6,392 bases of DNA from Pseudomonadota bacterium (GCA_023441105.1 JAEZQX010000558.1:1-6392); one strand, 5' to 3'; shown: positions 1 through 5,986, counted from the stretch's first letter. A program made the numbers and translations. Notes: generated by a model from the letters alone, not told the origin.

Positions 1-6
1 TCGCAC

Positions 7-23
7 CGCCGGCCGGGCCGGCG
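7..23. repeat. Perfect 8-bp inverted repeat with a 1-base centre
   Basis: CGCCGGCC and GGCCGGCG flank a single G at position 15. As RNA it could fold as a 6-bp stem (7-12 with 18-23) and a 5-base loop. Only two T residues follow it, so it is not a classical intrinsic terminator. It lies directly before the weak promoter candidate at 24-51 and could be an operator or the end of an upstream transcript. Palindromes made only of G and C arise readily by chance in DNA of this composition. Confidence 0.3.
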
Positions 24-51
24 TTGCGAATCGATTTCATCGCTGGATACT
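24..51 (+). promoter_or_regulatory. Weak sigma70-like promoter candidate for the PF06684 gene
   Basis: TTGCGA (24-29) matches the -35 consensus at 4 of 6 bases. GATACT (46-51) matches the -10 consensus at 4 of 6, with a 16-base spacer. This is one of the few less GC-rich patches upstream of the gene starting at 225. Use of this site would give a leader of roughly 165 bases, in which I see no recognisable riboswitch or leader peptide. Such matches are common by chance. Confidence 0.2.
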
Positions 52-224
52 AGAACGAACCATCGCGGCGGGATGGATTGGCCCTGCGTCGCTGCCCGGC
101 CTTGCACGTGTCCCGGGGGCGCGGTTCCGTCTGGTGCCGGCGCGCCATGCTGTGCGATCATGGTTCGACCAGCGCCGCGCAGGGCGGCTGCAAACCGGGC
201 GCGACAACGTCGGAGGAGAAGGGC

Positions 225-803
225 ATGTCATTGATCGAAGTCCGCAAGAAGTCGCTCACGGTGGAAACCCAGTATCACGAAGGCGGCCCGGCGCCGGCCC
301 AGCCATTGCGGATCGCCGCCGCCGCGGCGGTGGTGAAGAATCCTTTTGCCGGACGATTCGAACCCGACCTGATGCCCTTCATGGCCGAGTTGCGCGGCCT
401 GGGCAAGGAGCTGGCCGCGGACCTGGTCGATGTGCTGGGCAAGGATCGGGTCGAGGCCTACGGCAAGGCGGCCATTGTCGGCGTGGACGGAGAGCTCGAG
501 CATGCTGCGGTGTGGCACGAGGCGGGCGGCTGGGCCATGCGACAGTTGCTGGGCGAACCGAAGGCCATCGTGCCGGCTGCCAAGGCCGTGGCGGGCACCG
601 GTTTCCGGCTGATGGTGCCGCTTCATTACATCCACGCCGCCTATGTCCGCAGCCACTTCAACACGATGGACGTCGGCATCCAGGATGCCCCGCGACCGCG
701 GGAGATTCTCTTCGCCTTGGTGATGGCCACCGGCGGGCGGCTGCATTCGCGCCTGGGCGGGCTGCTGAAGGACCAGGTGTCGGTCAACGACGGCCAGCGC
801 TGA
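225..803 (+). CDS. Amino acid synthesis family protein (PF06684, DUF1185-type)
   Basis: This 192-residue soluble protein is recognised as a member of the PF06684 'amino acid synthesis' family by length and characteristic blocks. These are VVKNPFAG (36-43), GKAAIVGVDGELEHAAVWHE (80-99) followed by AGGWAMR, and a histidine-rich stretch VPLHYIHAAYVRSHFNTMDV (131-150) leading into GIQDAPRPRE. ALVMATGGRLHSR (164-176) follows near the C-terminus. I see no signal peptide or membrane segment, so it should be cytoplasmic. The family's biochemical activity is, to my knowledge, not established despite the name. The start at 225 is chosen because GGAGGAG (212-218) sits at good spacing before the ATG and the family blocks begin soon after. 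The same frame is open further left, but that extension (CRRAMLCDHGS and similar) looks non-coding. It stands alone in its transcription unit, converging with the VOC gene. Its placement beside ThDP enzymes and a TRAP permease suggests a role in the same catabolic pathway; that role is inference. Confidence 0.85.
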   Translation: MSLIEVRKKSLTVETQYHEGGPAPAQPLRIAAAAAVVKNPFAGRFEPDLMPFMAELRGLGKELAADLVDVLGKDRVEAYGKAAIVGVDGELEHAAVWHEAGGWAMRQLLGEPKAIVPAAKAVAGTGFRLMVPLHYIHAAYVRSHFNTMDVGIQDAPRPREILFALVMATGGRLHSRLGGLLKDQVSVNDGQR

Positions 804-856
804 GCCGGCCAACAGGGCAGCCGCGCCAGTGGCTGCCGCCCGCGATGGTGGCCGGC
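804..856. terminator. Nested inverted repeats between convergent genes, candidate bidirectional terminator
   Basis: Two perfect 7-bp inverted repeats are nested in the 61-base gap between the stop at 803 and the opposing stop at 865. The outer pair is GCCGGCC (804-810) with GGCCGGC (850-856). The inner pair is GGCAGCC (816-822) with GGCTGCC (831-837), with an 8-base loop. The outer arm begins on the base after the PF06684 stop codon. There is no T-tract on either side, so this is not a textbook intrinsic terminator. It could still stabilise both 3' ends or act as a two-way terminator. Confidence 0.4.
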
Positions 857-864
857 GCAGGCTC

Positions 865-1260
865 CTAGAGCTCGTCGGCGTCGAAGGTCAGCTCCACCTT
901 GATGCCCACCGGATCGCGGAAGAACACCTGGTGCAACGGGAACCCTGGCACCGGGGCTTCCCGGCTGGCGATGCCGAGCGCCTCCAGATGGCGGCGGAAC
1001 TCGTGCAGTCCCGTGCTGCGAAACGAGATATGGTCGAGCTTGCCGGTACCGTGCTCGCCTGCCGGCAGGGCTCGCGCCGTGATGGCGGCCAGGTGGACCA
1101 GCGGGCCGCCGGTGGGCGGATAGAGCCAGTAGCCTTCGAACTCGAAGTCCGGCCGCGGACCGGGCTGCAGTCCCAGCACCTTGCAGTAGAAGTCGCACAG
1201 CTGCTCGACCTCCTCCGGCTGGGCGACGATGGTGAAATGGTCGATGCGTTCGATCTGCAT
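865..1260 (-). CDS. VOC family protein (glyoxalase/bleomycin-resistance/dioxygenase fold)
   Basis: A 131-residue single-domain vicinal-oxygen-chelate protein. The two beta-alpha-beta-beta-beta modules are visible. Module 1 starts with RIDHFTIVA (5-13), continues with DFYCKVLGL (23-31) and ends at GGPLVHLAAI (51-60). Module 2 starts with KLDHISFRS (74-82) and ends with QVFFRDPVGIKVELTF (111-126). Candidate metal ligands sit at the usual VOC positions: His8, His56 (possible), His77 and Glu123. The family typically isomerises, cleaves or opens oxygenated substrates at a divalent metal; the substrate cannot be told from sequence. The ATG at 1260 is preceded on the minus strand by GGAGG at suitable spacing. 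The gene is divergent from the E1 alpha gene, sharing a 108-base control region, and convergent with the PF06684 gene. It is likely cytoplasmic and likely part of the same pathway, for example processing a hydroxy-oxo or aromatic intermediate (inference). Confidence 0.9.
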   Translation of the reverse strand: MQIERIDHFTIVAQPEEVEQLCDFYCKVLGLQPGPRPDFEFEGYWLYPPTGGPLVHLAAITARALPAGEHGTGKLDHISFRSTGLHEFRRHLEALGIASREAPVPGFPLHQVFFRDPVGIKVELTFDADEL

Positions 1261-1312
1261 GCTGCCTCCGGAGGACCGGTTCCAGGCACTCGTACGGCGA
1301 TATTAAACCGCT

Positions 1313-1340
1313 CGGACACGCCGCGGGCGCGGCGTATCAT
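1313..1340 (+). promoter_or_regulatory. Candidate promoter of the ThDP-enzyme operon
   Basis: CGGACA (1313-1318, 4 of 6 to the -35 consensus) and TATCAT (1335-1340, 5 of 6 to the -10 consensus) are separated by 16 bases. Predicted initiation near 1347 would leave a short leader of about 22 bases before the ATG at 1369, just enough to contain the ribosome binding site GGGGGAG at 1358-1364. Its spacer is filled by a palindrome listed separately. This is pattern matching only. Confidence 0.35.
1318..1335. promoter_or_regulatory. 18-bp palindrome in the divergent control region, candidate operator
   Basis: ACGCCGCG and CGCGGCGT form a perfect 8+8 inverted repeat around a central GG. It fills the spacer of the candidate promoter, touching the last base of the -35 and the first base of the -10. 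A dimeric repressor or MerR-type activator bound here would directly control the operon, and might also affect the divergent VOC gene. No regulator gene is present in the window, so the cognate protein is unknown. The arms are nearly all G/C, so chance occurrence cannot be excluded. Confidence 0.35.
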
Positions 1341-1368
1341 CCGCGTGACTTGCCACAGGGGGAGACGG

Positions 1369-2394
1369 ATGGCCAGGGAACGGATGGCTGACCAAGGCAT
1401 GCGCGTGGATGCCGGCCGCGCCGCGCGGCTGCTGGATTTCTATCGCCGGATGCTGCGGATCCGGTACTTCGAGGAAGCCGCCATCCAGGGCATGAAGGAG
1501 CAGCTGGTGCTGGGGGCGATCCATCCGTCGATCGGCCAGGAAGCGGTGGCGGTCGGTGTTTGCGCCAACCTCCTGCCGGACGACATCGTGCTGTCGACTC
1601 ATCGCGGCCACGGCCATACCCTCGCCAAGGGTGCGCAACTGCAGCCGATGATGCGCGAGCTGTTCGGCAAGGAAGGCGGCTTCTGCAAGGGCAAGGGCGG
1701 CTCGATGCACATCGCCGATTTTTCGGTGGGCATGCTCGGCGCCAACGGCGTGGTCGGCGCCAACATCGTCATCGCTGCCGGTGCCGCCCATGCGGTCAAG
1801 CTGCGCGGCTCGAACCAGGTGGTGGTCTGTTTCTTCGGCGACGGTGCGGCCAATCGCGGCCCGTTCCTCGAAGGGCTCAATTGGGCGGCGGTGAACGCGC
1901 TGCCGATCCTGTTCGTGTGCGAGAACAACGGCTTCGCCGCCACCACCCGCAGCGGCGCGATGACCGCCGGCGAAGGAGCAGCAGCGCGCGCCCGCAGCCT
2001 CGGCATCGCGGCGACCGACCTCGACGGCAACGACGTCGGCGAGGTGGACGAGGTCGCGAAAGCGTTGCTGCACGAGGTGCGCGGCGGTCACGGACCGCGT
2101 TTCCTGCAGGTCCAGACCTACCGGCTCACCGGGCACACCGCCGCCGACCCGGCGCCATACCGGTCGCGCGAGGAAGTCGAGGAGCGCTCGCGGCAGGAGC
2201 CGATCGGCCGGCTGAGGCAACGGCTGCTCGCCGAATGCGGAGTCTCCGCCGCGACGCTGGACCAGGAGGCGCAAGCCATCCGGGCCGCGGTCGACGCGGC
2301 GTATGCCGAAGCGCGCGATGCTCCCTGGCCGGATCCTGCCCGGGCATTCGAGGATGTGCAGGACATCGGCGATCCGCGCCAGGAGGCCTACTGA
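1369..2394 (+). CDS. Thiamine-diphosphate-dependent dehydrogenase E1 component, alpha subunit
   Basis: This is the 341-residue alpha subunit of an alpha2beta2 2-oxoacid dehydrogenase-type E1 (PF00676; pyruvate, acetoin and branched-chain relatives). The ThDP-binding motif runs from GDGAANRG (157-164) to ENN (185-187). Other family marks are IHPSIGQEAV (51-60), the active-site loop THRGHGH (77-83), the GKGGSMH block (108-114) and YRLTGHTAADP (251-261), equivalent to the usual YRxxGHSxxDP. Length is normal for the family. Known E1 enzymes decarboxylate a 2-oxoacid (or cleave acetoin) on ThDP and pass the acyl group to a lipoyl E2. THRGHGHTLAKGA resembles acetoin-dehydrogenase-type subunits, but substrate cannot be assigned. 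ATG 1369 is chosen because GGGGGAG lies 4 bases upstream and matches family length; ATG 1384 is the alternative. The stop overlaps the beta-subunit start by one base. No E2 or E3 gene is in this operon. Confidence 0.92.
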   Translation: MARERMADQGMRVDAGRAARLLDFYRRMLRIRYFEEAAIQGMKEQLVLGAIHPSIGQEAVAVGVCANLLPDDIVLSTHRGHGHTLAKGAQLQPMMRELFGKEGGFCKGKGGSMHIADFSVGMLGANGVVGANIVIAAGAAHAVKLRGSNQVVVCFFGDGAANRGPFLEGLNWAAVNALPILFVCENNGFAATTRSGAMTAGEGAAARARSLGIAATDLDGNDVGEVDEVAKALLHEVRGGHGPRFLQVQTYRLTGHTAADPAPYRSREEVEERSRQEPIGRLRQRLLAECGVSAATLDQEAQAIRAAVDAAYAEARDAPWPDPARAFEDVQDIGDPRQEAY

Positions 2395-3389
2395 TGGCGG
2401 TGATGACCTACATGGAGGCTTCGCGGCAGGCGTTGATCGAGGAGATGCGCCGCGACGCGAACGTCTGGGCGGTCGGCGAGGATCTCGGCCGCGGCGGCGT
2501 GTTCGGCCAATACCGCGGGCTGCTGGAGGAATTCGGCGCGCAGCGGGTCGCCGACGCGCCGATATCGGAAGCCTGCATCATGGGTGCGGCCACCGGCGCG
2601 GCGATGATGGGCTCGCGGCCGGTGGTGGAGATGCGCTTCTCCGATTTCGCCCTCTGTGCCACCGACGAGCTGGTGAACCAGGCCGCCAAGGCCCGCTACA
2701 TGTTCGGCGGCCAGACGCGGGTGCCGTTGGTGGTGCGCCAGCCGATCGGCATGTGGCGATCCTCCGCCGCGCAGCATTCGCAATCGCTGGAGGCCTGGTA
2801 TGCGCACATTCCCGGCCTGGTCGTCGTCTGCCCTGCGACGCCGGAGGACAACAAGGGACTGCTGAAGAGCGCCATCCGCTGCGACGATCCGGTGGTCTAC
2901 ATGGAGCACAAGCTGCTTTGGCCGCTCGAGGGCGAAGTGCCCGACGGCGAGGACCGGCTGGTGCCGATCGGCAAGGCGCGGCTGGCGCGATCGGGAAACG
3001 ACATCACGCTGGTCACCTGGTCGGCGACGGTGCACGTGGCGATGAAGGCGGCGGCGCAACTGGCGGCCTCCGGTATCGAGGTCGAGGTCATCGACCTGCG
3101 CACGCTCTGGCCGTGGGACAAGTCGACGGTGCTCGAGAGCGTCGCGCGTACCCGTCGCCTGCTGGTGGCGCACGAGGCGGTCGCGGTCGCCGGCTTCGGT
3201 GCCGAGATCGTCGCCACCGTTTGCGAGAACCTGTACGGCTCGCTGTTCTGCGCGCCCGCCCGCGTGGCGGCGCCGCGCATTCCCATCGGCTACGCGCCGA
3301 GCCTCGAGGAGCAGGTCCGGGTGACGCCGGAACGCCTGATCGCTGCAGCCACGCGACTGATGCAACCCACGATGGAAGAGATCCGATGA
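2394..3389 (+). CDS. 2-oxoacid dehydrogenase E1 component, beta subunit
   Basis: The 331-residue partner of the preceding alpha subunit, with a transketolase-type pyrimidine-binding domain (about 4-180, PF02779) and a C-terminal transketolase domain (about 195-320, PF02780). Visible marks are VGEDLGRGGVFG (27-38), the ISEA motif (57-60) whose Glu59 should activate the thiamine ring, QHSQSLEAW (127-135) whose His128 matches the conserved active-site histidine, and DLRTLWPWD (234-242) and HEAVAVAGFGAEI (260-272) in the C-terminal domain. No key residue is obviously missing, so the pair looks catalytically competent. The ATG shares its A with the upstream TGA (TGATG). AGGAGG (2381-2386) gives a strong ribosome binding site inside the alpha gene, so translation is probably coupled and stoichiometry balanced. 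Its stop overlaps the next gene by four bases (ATGA). Whether it forms pyruvate-, acetoin- or other-specific E1 is not decidable here. Confidence 0.93.
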   Translation: MAVMTYMEASRQALIEEMRRDANVWAVGEDLGRGGVFGQYRGLLEEFGAQRVADAPISEACIMGAATGAAMMGSRPVVEMRFSDFALCATDELVNQAAKARYMFGGQTRVPLVVRQPIGMWRSSAAQHSQSLEAWYAHIPGLVVVCPATPEDNKGLLKSAIRCDDPVVYMEHKLLWPLEGEVPDGEDRLVPIGKARLARSGNDITLVTWSATVHVAMKAAAQLAASGIEVEVIDLRTLWPWDKSTVLESVARTRRLLVAHEAVAVAGFGAEIVATVCENLYGSLFCAPARVAAPRIPIGYAPSLEEQVRVTPERLIAAATRLMQPTMEEIR

Positions 3390-5125
3390 AAGACGACATG
3401 CGCCCGGTGGAAATCACCGGCGGCGAGGCCCTGGTCCGCATGCTGCTCGCGCACGGCTCGGGGCCGGTATTCGGCATGGGCGGCTTCCAGCTGCTGCCGT
3501 TCTACGACGCCGCGCGCCGCCTCGGGCTCGATCATCACCTGATCAACGACGAACGGGCCGGCGTCTTCGCAGCCGATGCCTACGCCAAGGTCACTGGCCG
3601 GGTCGGCCTGGTCGACGCGACGCTGGGGCCGGGCGCGACCAACCTGGTGACCGGCCTGGTGGAGGCGCTCAACTCCGGCACACCCATGGTTGCCATCGTC
3701 GGCGACAGCCACCGCGACCATTCCTGGAAGAACATGACCCAGGAATGCCGGCAGCTCGAGATCCTGCGTCCGGCGGTGAAGGAGGTCATCCGCATCGAGA
3801 CGGTGGCGCGGATACCGGAGCTGGTGCGGCGTGCCTTCGCGGTCGCAACGTCCGGCCGGCCGGGCCCGGTGGTGCTCGACGTGCCGGAGGACATCGCGCA
3901 CGGCATCCACCCATTCACGCCCGACGCGTGGCGGGCGGACGAAGCGCATGCGTCGATCCCGGCCCTGCGCTGTCGCCCGGACGCCGCCTCGCTGCGGCGC
4001 GCCGCGGAATTGCTCGCGGCAGCGCAGCGTCCGCTGATCCTCGCCGGCGGCGGGGTGCACCTGTCGGGCGCGGCCGACGCGCTGACCGCCTTCGCGCGGT
4101 CGCTCAACATCCCGGTCGCGCACACCATGACCGGCAAGGGGGCGATACCCTGCGTCGATCCGCTCAGCGCCGGCCTCTTCGGCCGTTACGACCGCATCGC
4201 CAACGGCTTCATCAGCCAGTCGGACCTGCTGCTGGTCATCGGCTGCAAGCTCGGCGAGATCGCCACCAAGCGCTACACCGTGCCGCCGCCAGGAATCCGC
4301 ATCATCCATCTCGACATCAGCGCGGAGGAATTCGACCGGACCTTGCATCCGACGTTGCGGCTCTGGGGCGATGCCCGCGAGGGGATCCGTGACCTCGAGG
4401 AGGCCCTCAAGCCGCAGGCGCCGGCAATCCGGGCGCGCCTGCAGCCGCATGCCGACGCGGTGGCCGCCGCCATGGCCGAATGGCGCCGCAACGTCGCGCC
4501 GCGGCTCGAGTCCGACGAAACGCCGGTGTCGATGGCGCGGATGCTGAGCGAGATCAACCGGGCGTTGCCGGAGGACGGCTTCCTGGTCGCCGATGGCGGG
4601 TTCGCCGCGCACTGGGGCGGGCTGCTCTTCGACACCCGGCGCGCGGGCCGCAGCTTCGTGCCCGACCGCGGCTTCGCATCGATCGGCTATGGCCTGCCGG
4701 GTGCCATGGGCGTGGCCGCCGCCCATGCGGGGCGCAAGGTGTTCGGCTTGACCGGCGACGGCGGTTTCAACATGATGATCGGCGAGCTCGAGACTGCCCG
4801 GCGGATGGCGCTCGACCTGGCGGTGATCGTGGTCAACAACGCCGCGTCCGGCTATGTCAAGGCGCTGCAGCACCTGATGTATGGAACCGATGCCTATCAG
4901 TCGAGCGACCTCGCGGAAACCAACTACGCGAAGGCCGCGGAAGCGCTCGGCTGCGCCGGCCTCAGGGTCGAGCGGCCGGAGCAGCTGGCGCCGGCGCTGG
5001 CGCGGGCCAAGGAGCTGCGGGGACCGGTGGTGATCGACGTGGTGGTGACCCGCGACCCGTCGAAGATGCTGCCGGGGGTCGACAACCGTACGGCCAGGGT
5101 GAAGCAGGGTGACCGCGTGGCCTGA
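3386..5125 (+). CDS. Acetolactate-synthase-like thiamine-pyrophosphate-binding enzyme
   Basis: A 579-residue, full-length member of the acetolactate synthase / benzoylformate decarboxylase / glyoxylate carboligase superfamily. Domain order is the N-terminal pyrimidine domain (about 8-175), the central Rossmann-like domain (about 200-340) and the C-terminal pyrophosphate domain (about 385-560). Glu56 in INDERAG occupies the catalytic glutamate position. GPGATNLVTGL (81-91) is the classic block after it. The ThDP/metal motif starts at GDGG (457-460) and ends at VVNN (482-485). In the segment that reads FQE in acetolactate synthases this protein has TQE (118-120), an indication that it is not a housekeeping IlvB. 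It also lacks an adjacent IlvN-type regulatory gene. Such enzymes decarboxylate 2-oxoacids, transfer or ligate C2 units, or cleave C-C bonds; which of these applies is unknown. The start is supported by GGAAGAG (3374-3380) five bases upstream and a 4-base overlap with the E1 beta gene. Confidence 0.88.
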   Translation: MKDDMRPVEITGGEALVRMLLAHGSGPVFGMGGFQLLPFYDAARRLGLDHHLINDERAGVFAADAYAKVTGRVGLVDATLGPGATNLVTGLVEALNSGTPMVAIVGDSHRDHSWKNMTQECRQLEILRPAVKEVIRIETVARIPELVRRAFAVATSGRPGPVVLDVPEDIAHGIHPFTPDAWRADEAHASIPALRCRPDAASLRRAAELLAAAQRPLILAGGGVHLSGAADALTAFARSLNIPVAHTMTGKGAIPCVDPLSAGLFGRYDRIANGFISQSDLLLVIGCKLGEIATKRYTVPPPGIRIIHLDISAEEFDRTLHPTLRLWGDAREGIRDLEEALKPQAPAIRARLQPHADAVAAAMAEWRRNVAPRLESDETPVSMARMLSEINRALPEDGFLVADGGFAAHWGGLLFDTRRAGRSFVPDRGFASIGYGLPGAMGVAAAHAGRKVFGLTGDGGFNMMIGELETARRMALDLAVIVVNNAASGYVKALQHLMYGTDAYQSSDLAETNYAKAAEALGCAGLRVERPEQLAPALARAKELRGPVVIDVVVTRDPSKMLPGVDNRTARVKQGDRVA

Positions 5126-5978
5126 GCGGCCGGCAGGCGCGCCGGCGAATGCGGCAGGCGCCATCGTGCGCGTGGCGACGCTGCATTCGATCACCCGCCT
5201 GGTCCCCGAACATGCCGGCCAGGTGGTGGTCGCCGCATCGCACGGCGGGATCTACGCCGGCTTCTGCGCCGCGCAGGGGCGCGTGCGGGCGGTCATATTC
5301 AACGACGCCGGCGTCGGCAGGGAAGCCGCCGGCATCGGCTCGCTCGCCTGGCTCGACCGGCTCGGGGTGGCTGCGGCGACCGCCGACAGCCTGACCTGCC
5401 GCATCGGCGATGGCGACGACATGTTCGCCTGTGGCATCGTGTCCTTCGTCAACGAGACCGCGGCGGCGCTCGGCTGCTCGGCCGGCCAGTCGGTCGCGCA
5501 ATGCAGCGCAGCGATGCGCGCGGCAGCACTGTCGGCGGCAGCGGTGCCGCCACTCGCGGAAGCGCGCCACGTCGCGCGCGCCGCGGGGAAGGCTCCGGCC
5601 GTGGTCGTGCTCGATTCGGTCTCGCTGGTCGAGCCCGCGGATGCCGGCGCGATCGTCGTGACCGCGTCGCACGGCGGCCTGCTCGGCGGTGATCCCGCCA
5701 GCGCCATCAAGGTGGCGGCACTTGCCGCTGTCTATTGCGATGCCGGCTTCGGCAAGGACCGCGCCGGTGTCGGTCGCCTGCCGGCGCTGGACCGGCGTGG
5801 CATCGCCGCCGCGACGGTGGCGGCCCGGAGCGCGCGCATCGGCGACGGCCGTTCGGTGTTCGCCGACGGCATCGTGTCCTGCGTCAACGAGACCGCGGCC
5901 GGCGCCGGCGTCCTGCTGGGCGACCGCGTCCGCGACTTCGTCGACAAGATCACGTCCGCCGGTACGCCCGCGGAATGA
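5109..5978 (+). CDS. Uncharacterised protein with two tandem copies of one domain (SHGG / DAG-x-G / RIGDG motifs)
   Basis: I do not recognise a named family with a function. The 289-residue reading is an internal duplication. Copy 1 spans about residues 21-129 and copy 2 about 166-277, linked by an Ala-rich stretch (about 130-164). Matching blocks in order: LHSITRLVPEHAG / LDSVSLVEPADAG; VVVAASHGG (39-47) / IVVTASHGG (182-190); NDAGVGREAAGI (65-76) / CDAGFGKDRAGV (210-221); LDRLGVAAAT (82-91) / LDRRGIAAAT (227-236); and RIGDG...FA.GIVS.VNETAA, at 98-119 and 243-264. The conserved His, Asp, Asn and Arg suggest a ligand or catalytic site in each half. There is no clear signal peptide or membrane helix, so it is probably cytoplasmic. 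It overlaps the upstream gene by 17 bases and ends the operon. GTG 5109 is preceded by AGGG at 5096-5099; GTG 5166 is a plausible later start, just before copy 1. Confidence 0.75.
   Translation: MTAWPERPAGAPANAAGAIVRVATLHSITRLVPEHAGQVVVAASHGGIYAGFCAAQGRVRAVIFNDAGVGREAAGIGSLAWLDRLGVAAATADSLTCRIGDGDDMFACGIVSFVNETAAALGCSAGQSVAQCSAAMRAAALSAAAVPPLAEARHVARAAGKAPAVVVLDSVSLVEPADAGAIVVTASHGGLLGGDPASAIKVAALAAVYCDAGFGKDRAGVGRLPALDRRGIAAATVAARSARIGDGRSVFADGIVSCVNETAAGAGVLLGDRVRDFVDKITSAGTPAE
5400..5464 (+). repeat. Intragenic direct repeat, copy 1 of the most conserved block
   Basis: This is the best-conserved DNA segment of the domain duplication in the 5109-5978 gene; its partner is 5835-5899, exactly 435 bases (145 codons) downstream. 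The final 32 bases (5433-5464 against 5868-5899) differ at a single base, T at 5446 against G at 5881. Identity extends through third codon positions, which is higher than the roughly 70% residue identity of the surrounding block would predict. Confidence 0.8.
5835..5899 (+). repeat. Intragenic direct repeat, copy 2 of the most conserved block
   Basis: Partner of 5400-5464, in the same reading frame. It encodes RIGDGRSVFADGIVS and the VNETAA motif of domain copy 2. The near-identity of its last 32 bases to copy 1 indicates either strong codon-level constraint, shared GC-driven codon choice, or recent exchange between the two halves. Confidence 0.8.
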
Positions 5979-5986
5979 CTCCCAGC

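Larger units (their letters stand above)
1..53 (+). other. Possible C-terminal tail of an upstream gene (very tentative)
   Basis: Frame 3 is open from the left edge to a TAG at 51-53 and reads APPAGPALRIDFIAGY, then stop. The final residues (LRIDFIAGY) look protein-like, so this could be the end of a gene that begins left of the window. The evidence is only 16 codons. The other two forward frames are also open through this stretch, as expected in GC-rich DNA, so the call is weak. No family can be named. If it is real, the gap to the next gene start is 171 bases. Confidence 0.15.

Noticed and set aside
78..224. N-terminal extension of the PF06684 protein from a TTG codon at 78
   Set aside because: The extra 49 residues are Cys/Arg-rich and unlike the family. 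The ATG at 225 has GGAGGAG at proper spacing and gives the expected length.
134..868. Overlapping 244-codon + strand frame across the PF06684 gene
   Set aside because: Low-complexity Arg/Gly/Ala composition typical of an out-of-frame reading in GC-rich DNA. No family features and no ribosome binding site.
1302..1307. Minus-strand -10-like TTTAAT that might drive the VOC gene
   Set aside because: The hexamer matches the -10 consensus at 5 of 6, but I find no acceptable -35 at 16-18 bases, so I do not list it as a promoter. It remains possible that an activator-dependent start lies here.
829..1368. Long in-frame open extension upstream of the E1 alpha start
   Set aside because: It runs antisense through the VOC gene and across its own control region. 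The encoded residues do not resemble an E1 N-terminus. The ATG at 1369 has a good ribosome binding site and gives normal family length.
1303..2274. 323-codon minus strand frame opposite E1 alpha
   Set aside because: Antisense shadow. The + strand frame is a certain E1 alpha gene, and the minus translation has no recognisable motif.
3290..5194. 634-codon open frame on the minus strand opposite the ALS-like gene
   Set aside because: It is a shadow of the high third-position GC content of the + strand genes. Its translation is rich in Arg, His and Gly with no recognisable domain, whereas the + strand frame carries clear ThDP-enzyme motifs.
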